DNA of 64,000 nt. It comes from Streptomyces cyanogenus (lineage in GTDB: Bacteria; Actinomycetota; Actinomycetes; Streptomycetales; Streptomycetaceae). This document shows, piece after piece, positions 46,480 to 55,729 of this stretch. The notes beneath the pieces were generated by a model. It was not told where the DNA came from. It ran no database searches and worked only from the letters and a program-made list of their open reading frames with translations. Location of the stretch: contig NZ_CP071839.1 of the NCBI RefSeq assembly GCF_017526105.1, positions 5,843,001-5,907,000 on the forward strand, given 5' to 3'. Each line of letters starts with the position of its first letter. Position 1 is the stretch's first letter. The translations under genes and the position numbers were made by a program.

Positions 46480-47843
46480 CGGGCGTCCTCGGGCTGGGTC
46501 GGGTCGGCGGGGGCGGGGGCGGCGGGCGCCGGGGCGGCCGCGGGAGCCGCGGGCGCGGCGGGGGGCACGGCCGGGGCCGCGGGGGCCTGCCCGGCGGCCG
46601 GCGCATCCTTGGTCAGGACCGGCTGAGCCTGCGGCGCCGGGGCGGCCGACGGGGCCTGCGGGGCGTCAGCGGCGGACGGGGCCTGCGCGGGCTGCGGGAC
46701 CTGCGCGGCCGGGGCCACGGGCTGCGGGGCCGGCTGGGCGTACGGGTTGGCCGCCCCCGGCGCCGTACCCGCGCCCGGAGCGCCGCCGTACAGCCCCGCA
46801 GCGGGCGGCAGGCCGGCCTGCTGGGGCGGCGGCGGGGCGTACCAGCCGGGCTGGCCCTGACCGGGCACCGGCATGGGCGGCTGGGCTCCGGGCGGCAGCG
46901 GCTGCTGGAGGCCCGCCTTCTGGTCGACGGTGGAACGGTAGTCCACGGCGCCCTGCGTCATCCGCATGTACGCCTCCTCCAGCGAGGCCTGGTGCGGGGA
47001 GAGCTCCCACAGCCGGACGTCCGCCTCGTGGGCGAGGTCGCTGATGCGGGGCAGCGGCAGCCCGGTCACCCGCAGCGCGCCGTCCTGCTCGGGCAGTACG
47101 TGCCCGCCCGCCTCGGTGAGCGCGGAGGTCAGCTTCTCGCGCAGCTGCGGCTCCGTGTCGGGGGTGCGGACGCGCGCGAAGTCGGCGGAGTTGGCCGAGA
47201 TGAAGTCCTTCACGCTCATGTCGGCGAGCAGCTGGCCGCGCCCGATCACGATGAGGTGGTCGGCGGTCAGCGCCATCTCGCTCATCAGATGGGAGGAGAC
47301 GAAGACCGTACGGCCCTCGGCCGCGAGGGCCTTCATGAGGTTGCGGACCCAGAGGATGCCTTCGGGGTCGAGGCCGTTGACCGGCTCGTCGAAGAGCAGC
47401 ACCTGCGGGTCGCCGAGCAGCGCGGCGGCGATGCCGAGGCGCTGGCCCATGCCGAGCGAGAAGCCCTTGGATCGCTTTCTGGCCACGCCCTGGAGGCCGA
47501 CGACACCGAGCACCTCGTCCACGCGGCGGGCCGGGATGCCCGACATCTGGGCGAGGCTCAGCAGGTGGTTGCGGGCGGTCCGGCCGCCGTGCACGGCCTT
47601 GGCGTCGAGCAGCGCGCCGACCTGCCGGGGGGCGTTGGGCAGCTTGCGGTACGGGTAGCCGCCGATGGTGACCGACCCGGACGTGGGGTTGTCCAGCCCG
47701 AGGATCATCCGCATCGTCGTGGACTTGCCCGAGCCGTTCGGCCCGAGGAAGCCGGTGACGGCCCCTGGCCGCACCTGGAAGGAAAGGTTGTACACGGCGG
47801 TCTTGTCGCCGTAGCGCTTGGTCAGGCCGACAGCCTCGATCAT
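46476..47843 (-). CDS. ABC transporter ATPase with a long Pro/Ala-rich C-terminal tail
   Basis: The ATPase domain covers ~1-300: Walker A GPNGSGKST, signature-region SLGMGQRLGIAAALL, Walker B VLLFDEPVNGLDPEG, H-loop SSHLMSEMA. The LGMGQ signature replaces LSGGQ, as in the sister gene (YGMGQ). The last ~140 residues are an Ala/Pro/Gln-rich disordered extension, rich in PAP and QAP repeats, absent from the paralogue at 48.8-49.7 kb. The start may be ATG 47843 or GTG 47852; the nearby ribosome site does not decide. Confidence 0.88.
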   Translation of the reverse strand: MIEAVGLTKRYGDKTAVYNLSFQVRPGAVTGFLGPNGSGKSTTMRMILGLDNPTSGSVTIGGYPYRKLPNAPRQVGALLDAKAVHGGRTARNHLLSLAQMSGIPARRVDEVLGVVGLQGVARKRSKGFSLGMGQRLGIAAALLGDPQVLLFDEPVNGLDPEGILWVRNLMKALAAEGRTVFVSSHLMSEMALTADHLIVIGRGQLLADMSVKDFISANSADFARVRTPDTEPQLREKLTSALTEAGGHVLPEQDGALRVTGLPLPRISDLAHEADVRLWELSPHQASLEEAYMRMTQGAVDYRSTVDQKAGLQQPLPPGAQPPMPVPGQGQPGWYAPPPPQQAGLPPAAGLYGGAPGAGTAPGAANPYAQPAPQPVAPAAQVPQPAQAPSAADAPQAPSAAPAPQAQPVLTKDAPAAGQAPAAPAVPPAAPAAPAAAPAPAAPAPADPTQPEDAR

Positions 47844-47974
47844 GCTCCGCACCCATCGAAAGGTTCAGGACAGCGGGGCACACGCCCCCGTAAGGGTTAG
47901 GAGGATATCGAGGCGCTGACGGTTCCGCCCAAGACTGGGTAAAGCCCAGAGCATTACGTGCCGTGATGACTGGT

Positions 47975-48748
47975 CTACTGTGCGTCCCGGCGCCTGAGGA
48001 GGACGTAGCCGCCCGCGAGCGCGGCGAGCACCCACAGGGCCATGATCCCGAGCCCGGTCCAGGGCCCGTACGGGGTGTCGTCGCCCACCCGGGGGACCAC
48101 CTGCATGATCCGGCTGCCGGCCTGGTCGGGCAGGAAGCGGCCGATCTTCTTGGTGGCGTCGACGTTGCCGAGGATGTTGGAGATCAGGAAGAAGAACGGC
48201 ATCAGGATGCCCAGGGACAGCATCGGGGAGCGCAGCATCGCGGCGACGCCCATGGAGAACATCGCGATCAGGGTCATGTAGAGCCCGCCGCCGAACACCG
48301 CGCGCAGCACCCCGGGGTCGCCGATGGCGGCGCGGTGGGAGCCGAGCATCGCCTGGCCGAGGAAGAACGCGGCGAAGCTCGTCACCATGCCGACGGCGAG
48401 CGCGAGCGCCGCGGCCACCGCGACCTTGCAGAACAGGAAGGTGCCGCGCTGCGGTACGGCGGCCAGGGAGACCCGGATCATGCCGGTGCTGTACTCGTTG
48501 GATACCACCAGCACCCCGAACACGATCATCGCGAGCTGGCCGAGCGTCATGCCCGCGAAGCTGATCACCGTGGGGTCGAAGGAGAGCCGCTGCCGTACGG
48601 GCATGTTCTCGTACTGGCTGTTCGACAGCGCGGAGATCAGCATCCCGAGCGCTACGGTGACCACCCCGGCCAGCGACAGCGTCCACACCGTGGACGCCAC
48701 CGACCGGATCTTGGTCCACTCGGACCGGATGACCTGTACGGCCGCCAT
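47975..48748 (-). CDS. ABC-2 type transporter permease (second tandem pair)
   Basis: 257 residues and six predicted helices, closely related in layout to the permease at 45.6-46.5 kb (SEWTKIRSVASTVWTLSLAG at the start; EYSTGMIRVSLAAVPQRG; the end ALAGGYVLLRRRDAQ). Two nt separate it from the ATPase gene upstream. The role is probably export or surface maintenance; substrate unknown. Confidence 0.9.
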   Translation of the reverse strand: MAAVQVIRSEWTKIRSVASTVWTLSLAGVVTVALGMLISALSNSQYENMPVRQRLSFDPTVISFAGMTLGQLAMIVFGVLVVSNEYSTGMIRVSLAAVPQRGTFLFCKVAVAAALALAVGMVTSFAAFFLGQAMLGSHRAAIGDPGVLRAVFGGGLYMTLIAMFSMGVAAMLRSPMLSLGILMPFFFLISNILGNVDATKKIGRFLPDQAGSRIMQVVPRVGDDTPYGPWTGLGIMALWVLAALAGGYVLLRRRDAQ

Positions 48749-48750
48749 GC

Positions 48751-49704
48751 TCAGGCCCCCTTCCAGCCGGCGCCCCAGTCCTGCGGGACCGCGACCGGCC
48801 CGGCGTGCGCGTGGTACTCCACGGTTTCCGCCGTCAGCTGCATGAACGCCTCCTCCAACGAGGCCTGCTGCGGACTCAGCTCGTGCAGCACGAGTCCGTT
48901 GCGCGCGGCCAGTTCACCGATCTGCTCGGCCTTGCCGCCCGCCACCTCCAGCGCCCCGCCGCCCGCCTCCACGACGGTGATCCCCGCCTGGTGCAGCACG
49001 TCGAGCAGCCGCTCGCGCTGCGGGGAGCGGATCCGCACGTACGACCGTGAATTCGCCCGGATGAAGTCGGCCATCGAGGTGTCCGCGAGCAGCCGGCCCT
49101 GCCCGATGACCACCAGGTGATCGGCCGTCAGGGCCATCTCGCTCATCAGGTGGCTGGACACGAACACCGTCCGGCCCTGCCCGGCCAGCGACTTCATCAG
49201 GTTCCGGATCCAGTGGATGCCCTCCGGGTCCAGCCCGTTCACCGGCTCGTCGAACATCACGATCCGCGGGTCCCCGAGCAGCGCGGCGGCGATCCCGAGC
49301 CGCTGCCCCATGCCGTACGAGAACCCCTTGGTCTTCTTCCGCGCCACCGCGGTGAGCCCCACGGTCTCCAGCACCTCGGCCACCCGGCTCCGCGGGATGC
49401 CGTTGCTCTGCGCGAGGCAGAGCAGGTGGTTGTAGGCGCTCCGGCCGCCGTGCACGGCCTTGGCGTCCAGCAGGGCGCCGATGTACGTCAGCGGGTCCTT
49501 GAGCCGGTCGTAGTGCGTGCCGTCGATGCGGACGTCCCCGGCCGTGGGGTGGTCGAGCCCGAGGATCATCCGCATGGTGGTGGACTTCCCGGCCCCGTTG
49601 GGCCCCAGAAACCCCGTCACGACGCCCGGCCGCACCGTGAAGGTGAGATGGTCGACCGCCACCTTGTCGCCGTACCGCTTGGTCAGCCCCTCCAGCTCGA
49701 TCAT
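48751..49704 (-). CDS. ABC transporter ATP-binding protein (second tandem pair)
   Basis: 317 residues. Walker A GPNGAGKST (~37-45), YGMGQRLGIAAALLGDP in the signature position, Walker B IVMFDEPVNGLDPEG, H-loop SSHLMSEMA. It shares most of its length with the ATPase of the first pair, showing tandem duplication of a whole ATPase-permease unit; this copy lacks the Pro/Ala tail. Divergent from the broken gene at 49.8 kb. Confidence 0.92.
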   Translation of the reverse strand: MIELEGLTKRYGDKVAVDHLTFTVRPGVVTGFLGPNGAGKSTTMRMILGLDHPTAGDVRIDGTHYDRLKDPLTYIGALLDAKAVHGGRSAYNHLLCLAQSNGIPRSRVAEVLETVGLTAVARKKTKGFSYGMGQRLGIAAALLGDPRIVMFDEPVNGLDPEGIHWIRNLMKSLAGQGRTVFVSSHLMSEMALTADHLVVIGQGRLLADTSMADFIRANSRSYVRIRSPQRERLLDVLHQAGITVVEAGGGALEVAGGKAEQIGELAARNGLVLHELSPQQASLEEAFMQLTAETVEYHAHAGPVAVPQDWGAGWKGA

Positions 49705-49817
49705 GCGGCCACGCTAGGACGGGCTCCGGGCGGCTGCCACTCGAGCGGTCGCGGTATGCTCCAGCCTCCTTGACCGGCGCGGGGGCGCCGGCGGTCGGGG
49801 CACGGGTGGGGGACAGG

Positions 49818-50300
49818 GTGGCCGAGGACGGCAGACCGCGCGCCGGTTGGCGGGCCGGGGCGGCGGTGACGGCCGCCGGGGCCGCGGCCGGGCTCGCGGT
49901 GGAGTTCCACGTGCTGGGCTGGACGTCCACGGCACGGCCCGCCCTGCCGGCGACGGTCAGCGGGAACACCCTCGTCGTCGCCACCCAGAAGCCGGGCGGC
50001 TACGACGCCGACCACGTCTCGGCCCACTCCCTCGGCGACGGGCGGCGGTTGTGACGCGCCGGGGCGGACGGGGCCGCCGCTCTGGTGACCACGGGCCCCG
50101 ACCGGGTCGACGTACTCGGGCCGAACGGCCGGCTGTGGACCCTCGACACCGCCGACGGAGACCGGATCGGCGAGGACGACGGTGTCATGGTCACCACCAA
50201 CCGGTTGGCCGGGCACACCCAGCTGCTGCGCGCGGACGGCACCTGGATCGTCGTCAACGGCGAGGGCACGAAGGAGCCGCCCCTGTACGGCCTGCGCTGA
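49818..50300 (+). pseudogene. Membrane-anchored propeller-like gene interrupted by one in-frame TGA
   Basis: A single frame from GTG 49818 (GGGGGACAGG upstream; GTG 49806 is an alternative) to 50300 is broken only by TGA at 50052-50054. Before the stop: an N-terminal membrane helix (AGAAVTAAGAAAGLAVEFHV) and strands such as GNTLVVATQKPGGYDADHV. After it, in the same frame: VTTGPDRVDVLGPNGRLWTL and GTWIVVNGEGTKEPPLYGLR, resembling PQQ/WD-type propeller blades. The context RRL-stop-RAGAD strongly suggests an original Trp codon (TGG to TGA). A TATGCT at 49755-49760 may be a -10. Genuine nonsense mutation or sequencing error. Confidence 0.6.
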
Positions 50301-50365
50301 GCAACGGCGAAGGGGCGGCGGGACTCGGCCCACCGCCCCTCGGAGCGTCGTACGACTGCCCGGAC

Positions 50366-51301
50366 CTAGCGGGACTGCTGCGCCGGGACACCCCGGGAGA
50401 TCGGCTCCTCGTCGGTGGAGGTGCCGGCCGCGGCCACCGCGGCACCGGTCAGCGTGGCGAGCATCTCGCGGACGTTCGTCAGCTGGGCGTTGATGCTGTC
50501 GCGGCGGTTGGTGAGCGCCGCCAGCTCCCGCTCGGACTCCGAACGGATGCGGTCCGCCTTGGCGTTGGCGTCGGCCACGATGTCCTCGGCCTGGCGCTGG
50601 GCGGTCTCCACCGTCTGGCGGGCCCGGCGCTCGGCGTCGGTGCGCAGCTTCTCCGCCTCCAGGCGCAGCTGCTCGGCGCGGTGCTCGATCTCCGCGAGGC
50701 GCTTCTCCGCCTTCTGCTGACGCGAGGCCAGGTCGCGCTCGGACTGCTCACGGCGCTTGGCCAGGTTGGTCTCGAAGTCGGCGGCGGCCTGCGCGGCCTT
50801 GGCGCGGGTCTCCTCGAAGAGGGCGTCCGCCTCCTCACGCTTGGACTGCGCGTCCTTCTGGGCGTCGGCGCGCAGCTGGGCCGCGTCGGCCTTGGCCTTC
50901 TCGACGATCCGGACGCCCTCGTCCTCGGCCTTGGCCTTGCGGTCGGCCGCGTACGACTCGGCGTCGTTGCGGACCTGCTGGGCCGCCGACTCGGCGAGGT
51001 CGCGGTGCTGCTCGGCCGCCCGCCGGGCCTCCTCACGCAGCTCCTTTGCCTCTTCCTCGGCCAGGCGCAGGATCTTCTCGACCCGCGCGCCGAGACCCGC
51101 GTAGGACGGCTCGGCATCCGTGATCTGGGCCTGGGCGTTCTGCGTTTCGAGGTGCAGCTCCTCGATGCGCTTCTCCAGGGCGGTGATGCGGGCGAGAGCG
51201 CTGTCACGGTCGGAGACGAGCTTGGAGATACGTTCGTCCACCTGAGCGCGGTCGTACCCACGCCGCACAAGCTCGAAGCCGTAGGGGGAAGTGTCGCTCA
51301 T
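50366..51301 (-). CDS. filP: Coiled-coil filament-forming protein FilP
   Basis: 311 residues, almost entirely coiled coil after a DivIVA-like start (YGFELVRRGYDRAQVDERI), with the Ala/Glu/Arg-rich pattern of mixed heptads and hendecads. FilP forms intermediate-filament-like networks behind the hyphal tip, interacts with DivIVA and gives mechanical stiffness. The C-terminus ends with a short non-coiled stretch (GTSTDEEPISRG). The ATG at 51301 matches the known length. Located immediately downstream of scy on the same strand. Confidence 0.95.
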   Translation of the reverse strand: MSDTSPYGFELVRRGYDRAQVDERISKLVSDRDSALARITALEKRIEELHLETQNAQAQITDAEPSYAGLGARVEKILRLAEEEAKELREEARRAAEQHRDLAESAAQQVRNDAESYAADRKAKAEDEGVRIVEKAKADAAQLRADAQKDAQSKREEADALFEETRAKAAQAAADFETNLAKRREQSERDLASRQQKAEKRLAEIEHRAEQLRLEAEKLRTDAERRARQTVETAQRQAEDIVADANAKADRIRSESERELAALTNRRDSINAQLTNVREMLATLTGAAVAAAGTSTDEEPISRGVPAQQSR

Positions 51302-51345
51302 GGGGTTCCTGTCGAATGAGACCGGTGAGTGAGGTGATAGAGGGA

Positions 51346-51351
51346 ATCCTA
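51346..51351 (-). promoter_or_regulatory. Possible -10 element of filP
   Basis: TAGGAT on the minus strand, 45-50 nt before the filP start, preceded at 16 bp by GATGAC as a weak -35. The 187-bp scy-filP gap would allow filP its own promoter. Confidence 0.3.
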
Positions 51352-51488
51352 GGGGCCGAAGCGGTGTGTCATCGAGCGGATACGGTTTTGATCTGGAGAA
51401 TGGCACCTCTTTTGAGTGGCTGACCGCCGCATGGCTTGCCAACGGCGGGGACAAAGCACCCAGAAGACACCGGATCGCACCTCCCGCG

Positions 51489-54400
51489 CTAGCTCTCCGA
51501 CGACTTGCCACCCGATCGGGGGGCACCCACCGTGGCGCCCGCCTTGACGCCGTTGTCCTTGCCGGACGTGGGCGCCTCGAAGGATTCCAACGCCTCCAGG
51601 ACGTCCTGGACCCGCGAGATCTCGGCGTTGATGTCCTCGCGCCGGCGCACCAGGACCTCCAGCTCCCGCTTGCCCTCCTCGACCGTGCGCCGGGCCTCGC
51701 GGATGGCCTCCGCCTTCAGCTCCTCGGCCTCCTTCACCAGGCGGGCCTTCTTCTGCTCGGCCTCCTTGAGCAGCCCCTCCGCCTTCTTCACCGCGGCGAT
51801 CCGCACCTTGCCCGCCTCGGAGTTGGCCTCCGAGACCAGCTCCTTGGCCTTGGCCTCGGCCTTCGCCAGCTGCTCCTCGGCGGCCTTGATGAGCGCGTCG
51901 CACCGGTCGCCGGTGGACTTCATCGTCTCGGCGGCCTCGCGGCGGGCCCGCTCGTGCAGCTCCTCGATCTCGCCGGTGATGCGGTCGCGCAGCTCCTCCG
52001 CCCGCTGCCGGATGGCGGTGGCGTCGCGGCGGGCGCCGACCAGCAGCTCGTCCGCGTCCGTGCGGGCCTTCTCCACCAGCGAGTTGCCCTCGATGGTCGC
52101 CTCGGAGACGATCCGGTCGGCCTCGCTGCGGGCCGCGCCGACCATCGTGTCGGCCTGCGACTCGGCGTCCGCGGTGGTCTTCAGCGCCTGCTGCTGCGCC
52201 TCCGTGAGCAGCTTGTCGGCCTCGGCCGTGGTCTCCGTGATGAGCTTGTCGACCTGCTCGGCCGCCTCCGAGCGCCGCTTGTTGGCGTCCTTGCGGGCCT
52301 CGTCCAGGGTCCGCTCGGCCTCCTCGCGCGCGGAGCCGACGACCCGTTCGGCCTCCGCCACCGCGTCCGCCTTCGTCCGCTCGGCCTCGGCGCGCAGCCG
52401 CTCCGCGTGCGCCTGCGCGGAACCGACCGTCTCGGCGGCCTCGGCGCGCAGCCGCTCGGCCTCGTCGGTGGCCTCCCCGAGCAGCTGCTCGGCCTCGGCG
52501 AGTGCCTCGGCACGGACCCGGTCGGCCTCGGCGACGGTCTCGTTCTGGAGGCGTTCGGCCTCGTTGCGGGCCTCGGTGATGAGGGTGTCGGCCTGGGTCG
52601 CGGCGTCGGAGCGGATGCGGTTGGCGTCCTCGCGGGCGTCCGCCCGGGTACGGGCCGCCGCCTCGTTGGCCTCGGTGAGCGTCTCCGACGCCTCCGTCCG
52701 GATCCGGTCGGCCTCGGCGACGGTCTCGTTCTGGAGGCGTTCGGCCTCGTTGCGGGCCTCGGTGATGAGGGTGTCGGCCTGGGTCGCGGCGTCGGAGCGG
52801 ATGCGGTTGGCGTCCTCGCGGGCGTCCGCCCGGGTACGGGCCGCCGCCTGGTCGGCCTCGGCGAGCGCGTCCGACGCCTCGGTGCGCACCCGCTGGGCGT
52901 ACTCGCCCGCGTCCGCGCGCAGCCGCTCGGCCTCGGCGATGGCCTCCGCCATCGTCCGCTCGGCCAGCGCCTTGGCCGCCTCCGACTCCTCGTTCACCTC
53001 GCGCCGGATCCGGGAGGCGTCCTCGCTCGCCCGCTCCCGCTCGGCGTAGGCGTCGGCGCGGACCCGGTCCGCCTCCTCCTCGGCCTCACGCCTCGTACGC
53101 TCCGCCGCGTGCTCGGCGGCCGAACGCAGCCCGGCGATCTCCTCCTGCGCCTGCTCGTGCAGCCCGGCGACGGAGTCCCGCACCTGCTGCGCGTGCTGCT
53201 CGGCGGCGGCCACCATCTCCGTGGCGCGCCGGTCGGCCTCCTCCACCAGCCGGGTGGCCTCGGCCTGCGCCTCCTCCACGCGCTTGCGGGCGGAGGCCAG
53301 CAGCTCCTCGCTCTGCTCGCGGGCCCGCTGGCGTTCCTGGTCGGCCTCCTCGCGGGCGGCACCGAGGAGTTCCTCGGCCTCGCGGCGGCGCCGGGCGGCC
53401 TCCTCCTGCGCGGCGGCCAGCGTCTCGGACGCCTCCGTGCCGAGGCGCTCGGCGGCGGCCTGCGCCTCCGCGCGGACCCGGTCCGCGGTGTCCTGTGCCT
53501 CCGCCTTCAGCCGCTCGGCCTCGGCGGCGGCCTCCGACCGCAGCCGTACGGCGATGGCCTCGCCCTCGGCGCGGGAGGCGGACGCGTCGGACGCCGCCTC
53601 GGTGCGCAGCCGCTCGGCCTCGGCCTCGGCCTGCTGCTGGAGCGTACGGATCCGCTCGGCGGACTCCGCGCGCAGCCGCTCGCTCTCCTCGGCGGCCTCC
53701 CGGCGGATCCGGGACGCCTCCTCCCGGGCGTCGGTCAGCGCCTGCTCGGCCGAGGCCAGCCGCTCCTGCGTCTCCGTCTGGAGCCGGGTCAGCTCCTCGG
53801 CGGCCTCGCCGCGGCGGGCCTCGACGGCCCTCTCGGTCTCCTCGCGCAGCTCCTGCGCGGCCTTCTCGGCGTCCGCCTGGACCTTCTCGGCCTGCTCGGC
53901 GGCCTCCGCGCGCAGCCGCTCGGCCTCCTTGCGGGTGCGCTCCAGGGTCTCCTCGGCCTGCCGGCGCAGCGCGGTGGCGCGCTCGATGGCCTCGGTGCGG
54001 ACCTTCTCGCTGTCGGCGGTCGCGGTCCGCCGCAGCTCGTCGGCGTCCGCCTTGGCCTTGGCCAGCAGCTCCTCGGCGGACTTGGCCGCCTCCTCGATCT
54101 GCGCCACCGCCTCCCGGCGGGCCTCGGCGCGGATGGACTCGCCCTCGGCGACCGCGTCGGCGCGCAGCTGCTCGGCCTCGCCGCGCAGCCGGCGGGCCTC
54201 CTCCTGCAGCTCGACCGTCTTGGCGCGGTACTCCTTGGTGTCGTCCTTGGCCGCGCCCTTGAGCTGCTCGGCGATGTCGTGCGCCTCGGCGCGCAGCCGG
54301 TCCGCCTCGGTCTCGGCCTCCGAACGGATCCGCTCGGCCTCCTCGGCGGCGGCCCTGGTGGTCCTCTGGGCGTCCTCGGACGCCTTGTTCAGGACCTCCT

Positions 54401-55523
54401 CGGCGGTCCGCGCCGCCTTCGACAGCTGGGTGGCCGTCTCCTCGGCGGTGATCGAGCGGGCCTTCTCGGCGGCCTCGGCGACGATCTTCTCGGCCTCGGC
54501 GCGGGCGTCCGCGACCAGCTGCTCGGCCTCCGACTTGGTGTTCTCGGCCTCCTTGGTGGCCTCCTCCACCAGCCGGGCCACCTGCTCCTTGGCCGTCCGG
54601 GTGCGCGTCTCGTTCGCGGCCTCGGCGCTCGCGAGGGCCTTGGCGGCGGCCTCCTTCGCCTCCGTGACCACCTTCTCGGCCTCGGCCTGCGCCTTGCGCA
54701 GCGCCTCCTCGGCCGCCGCCATCCGCTCCTCGGCGGCCCGGCTGAGCTCGGCGGCCTGCCGGCGGGCCGTGTCCGACTCGGTGACCGTGGCCGTACGCAG
54801 CTGCTCGGCGTGCTCGGTGGCCTCCTGCGCCTGCGTGGAGGCGGCGTTCAGCAGCCGCTCGGCGTCCGTGCGGGCCCGGCGCAGGATCTGCTCCGCCTCG
54901 GTGCGCGCCGCCTCGGCCTCGCTCTGCAGCCGCTCCCGGGCCTCCCGGGTCAGCCGCTCGGCCTCCGCGCGGGCGGCGGCCATCGCCTGCTCGGCCTCCG
55001 CGCGGGACTCCTCCAGCAGCCGGCGGGCCTGCTGCTCGGTGCGGGCCCGCAGCTGCTCGGCCCACGCCACGTTCTCGTTGACGTGCGACTCGACGGTGGC
55101 CCTGCGCTCGGCCAGCTCCTGGTCCAGCTGCTGGCGCCGGGTGACCGCCTCCTGGTGCAGCTCGGCCTGGAGCCGGGCGGCCTGCTCGGCGTGCTCCTGC
55201 AGGATGCGCTGGGTCTGCGCGCGGGCCTGGCTCAGCTCCCGCTCGGCGTCCTGGCGCAGCTGCTCGGCCTGCATCTGGGCGTTGCGGAGCAACTGCTCGG
55301 CCTGGTAGCCGATGTCACCCGCGTCGTAGGCGGGCCGGGTCATGAGGGTGCGCCGCGCCTCGTGCAGCTTGGCGCGCAGCACCTCGACCTGGTAGCCGAG
55401 GTCCTCGGCGTGCTGGATCGCCTTTTCCCGCTCGGTCCTCAGCCGCTTCATCTCGGCCTCGAACCGAGAGAGGTGGTCGACGTCAGCCGCCGGCTCTCGC
55501 TCCTGGCTCTCGTAGCCCCGCAC
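51489..55523 (-). CDS. scy: Polarity scaffold protein Scy, giant coiled coil
   Basis: 1344 residues. A DivIVA-like N-terminal segment (DHLSRFEAEMKRLRTERE, ~18-36) is followed by continuous coiled coil to ~1290 and a short Gly/Ser tail. Scy organises the tip-growth assembly with DivIVA and FilP and sets the sites of hyphal branching. The repeating Ala-Glu-Ala-Glu-Arg pattern reflects the hendecad-based 51-residue repeat described for this family. An internal stretch is duplicated exactly at DNA level (52518-52663 and 52704-52849). The GTG at 55523 begins the conserved MRGYESQERE; its ribosome site is poor. Confidence 0.95.
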   Translation of the reverse strand: MRGYESQEREPAADVDHLSRFEAEMKRLRTEREKAIQHAEDLGYQVEVLRAKLHEARRTLMTRPAYDAGDIGYQAEQLLRNAQMQAEQLRQDAERELSQARAQTQRILQEHAEQAARLQAELHQEAVTRRQQLDQELAERRATVESHVNENVAWAEQLRARTEQQARRLLEESRAEAEQAMAAARAEAERLTREARERLQSEAEAARTEAEQILRRARTDAERLLNAASTQAQEATEHAEQLRTATVTESDTARRQAAELSRAAEERMAAAEEALRKAQAEAEKVVTEAKEAAAKALASAEAANETRTRTAKEQVARLVEEATKEAENTKSEAEQLVADARAEAEKIVAEAAEKARSITAEETATQLSKAARTAEEVLNKASEDAQRTTRAAAEEAERIRSEAETEADRLRAEAHDIAEQLKGAAKDDTKEYRAKTVELQEEARRLRGEAEQLRADAVAEGESIRAEARREAVAQIEEAAKSAEELLAKAKADADELRRTATADSEKVRTEAIERATALRRQAEETLERTRKEAERLRAEAAEQAEKVQADAEKAAQELREETERAVEARRGEAAEELTRLQTETQERLASAEQALTDAREEASRIRREAAEESERLRAESAERIRTLQQQAEAEAERLRTEAASDASASRAEGEAIAVRLRSEAAAEAERLKAEAQDTADRVRAEAQAAAERLGTEASETLAAAQEEAARRRREAEELLGAAREEADQERQRAREQSEELLASARKRVEEAQAEATRLVEEADRRATEMVAAAEQHAQQVRDSVAGLHEQAQEEIAGLRSAAEHAAERTRREAEEEADRVRADAYAERERASEDASRIRREVNEESEAAKALAERTMAEAIAEAERLRADAGEYAQRVRTEASDALAEADQAAARTRADAREDANRIRSDAATQADTLITEARNEAERLQNETVAEADRIRTEASETLTEANEAAARTRADAREDANRIRSDAATQADTLITEARNEAERLQNETVAEADRVRAEALAEAEQLLGEATDEAERLRAEAAETVGSAQAHAERLRAEAERTKADAVAEAERVVGSAREEAERTLDEARKDANKRRSEAAEQVDKLITETTAEADKLLTEAQQQALKTTADAESQADTMVGAARSEADRIVSEATIEGNSLVEKARTDADELLVGARRDATAIRQRAEELRDRITGEIEELHERARREAAETMKSTGDRCDALIKAAEEQLAKAEAKAKELVSEANSEAGKVRIAAVKKAEGLLKEAEQKKARLVKEAEELKAEAIREARRTVEEGKRELEVLVRRREDINAEISRVQDVLEALESFEAPTSGKDNGVKAGATVGAPRSGGKSSES
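52518..52849. repeat. Exact 146-bp direct repeat inside scy
   Basis: 52518-52663 and 52704-52849 are identical base for base, offset by 186 bp (62 codons). Encoded repeat includes ADAREDANRIRSDAATQADT and LITEARNEAERLQNETVAEA. Mismatches begin immediately outside, at 52517/52703 and 52664/52850. Confidence 0.9.
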
Positions 55524-55729
55524 TGCGCGGTCCCATCCGTCCCCTGGTCAGCTTCTCCAACGAGCTCCGTCCAACCGCCGAACGGGGCCCCCGGGGAATG
55601 GTGTCAGACAGACGGCGGAGCACGGGCTGCTGCCCCGACGCTCGTCCCCCGAAACCCGGACCCCGGCATGCGGCCGTCCCGGTGGAAGGGACGACCGCCC
55701 CCAACCCTACCGGCCCCTATGTACGGGGG

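Noticed and set aside
49818..50300. Selenocysteine at the in-frame TGA (50052)
   Set aside because: No SECIS-like hairpin was recognised directly downstream, and the local context is better explained by Trp to stop.
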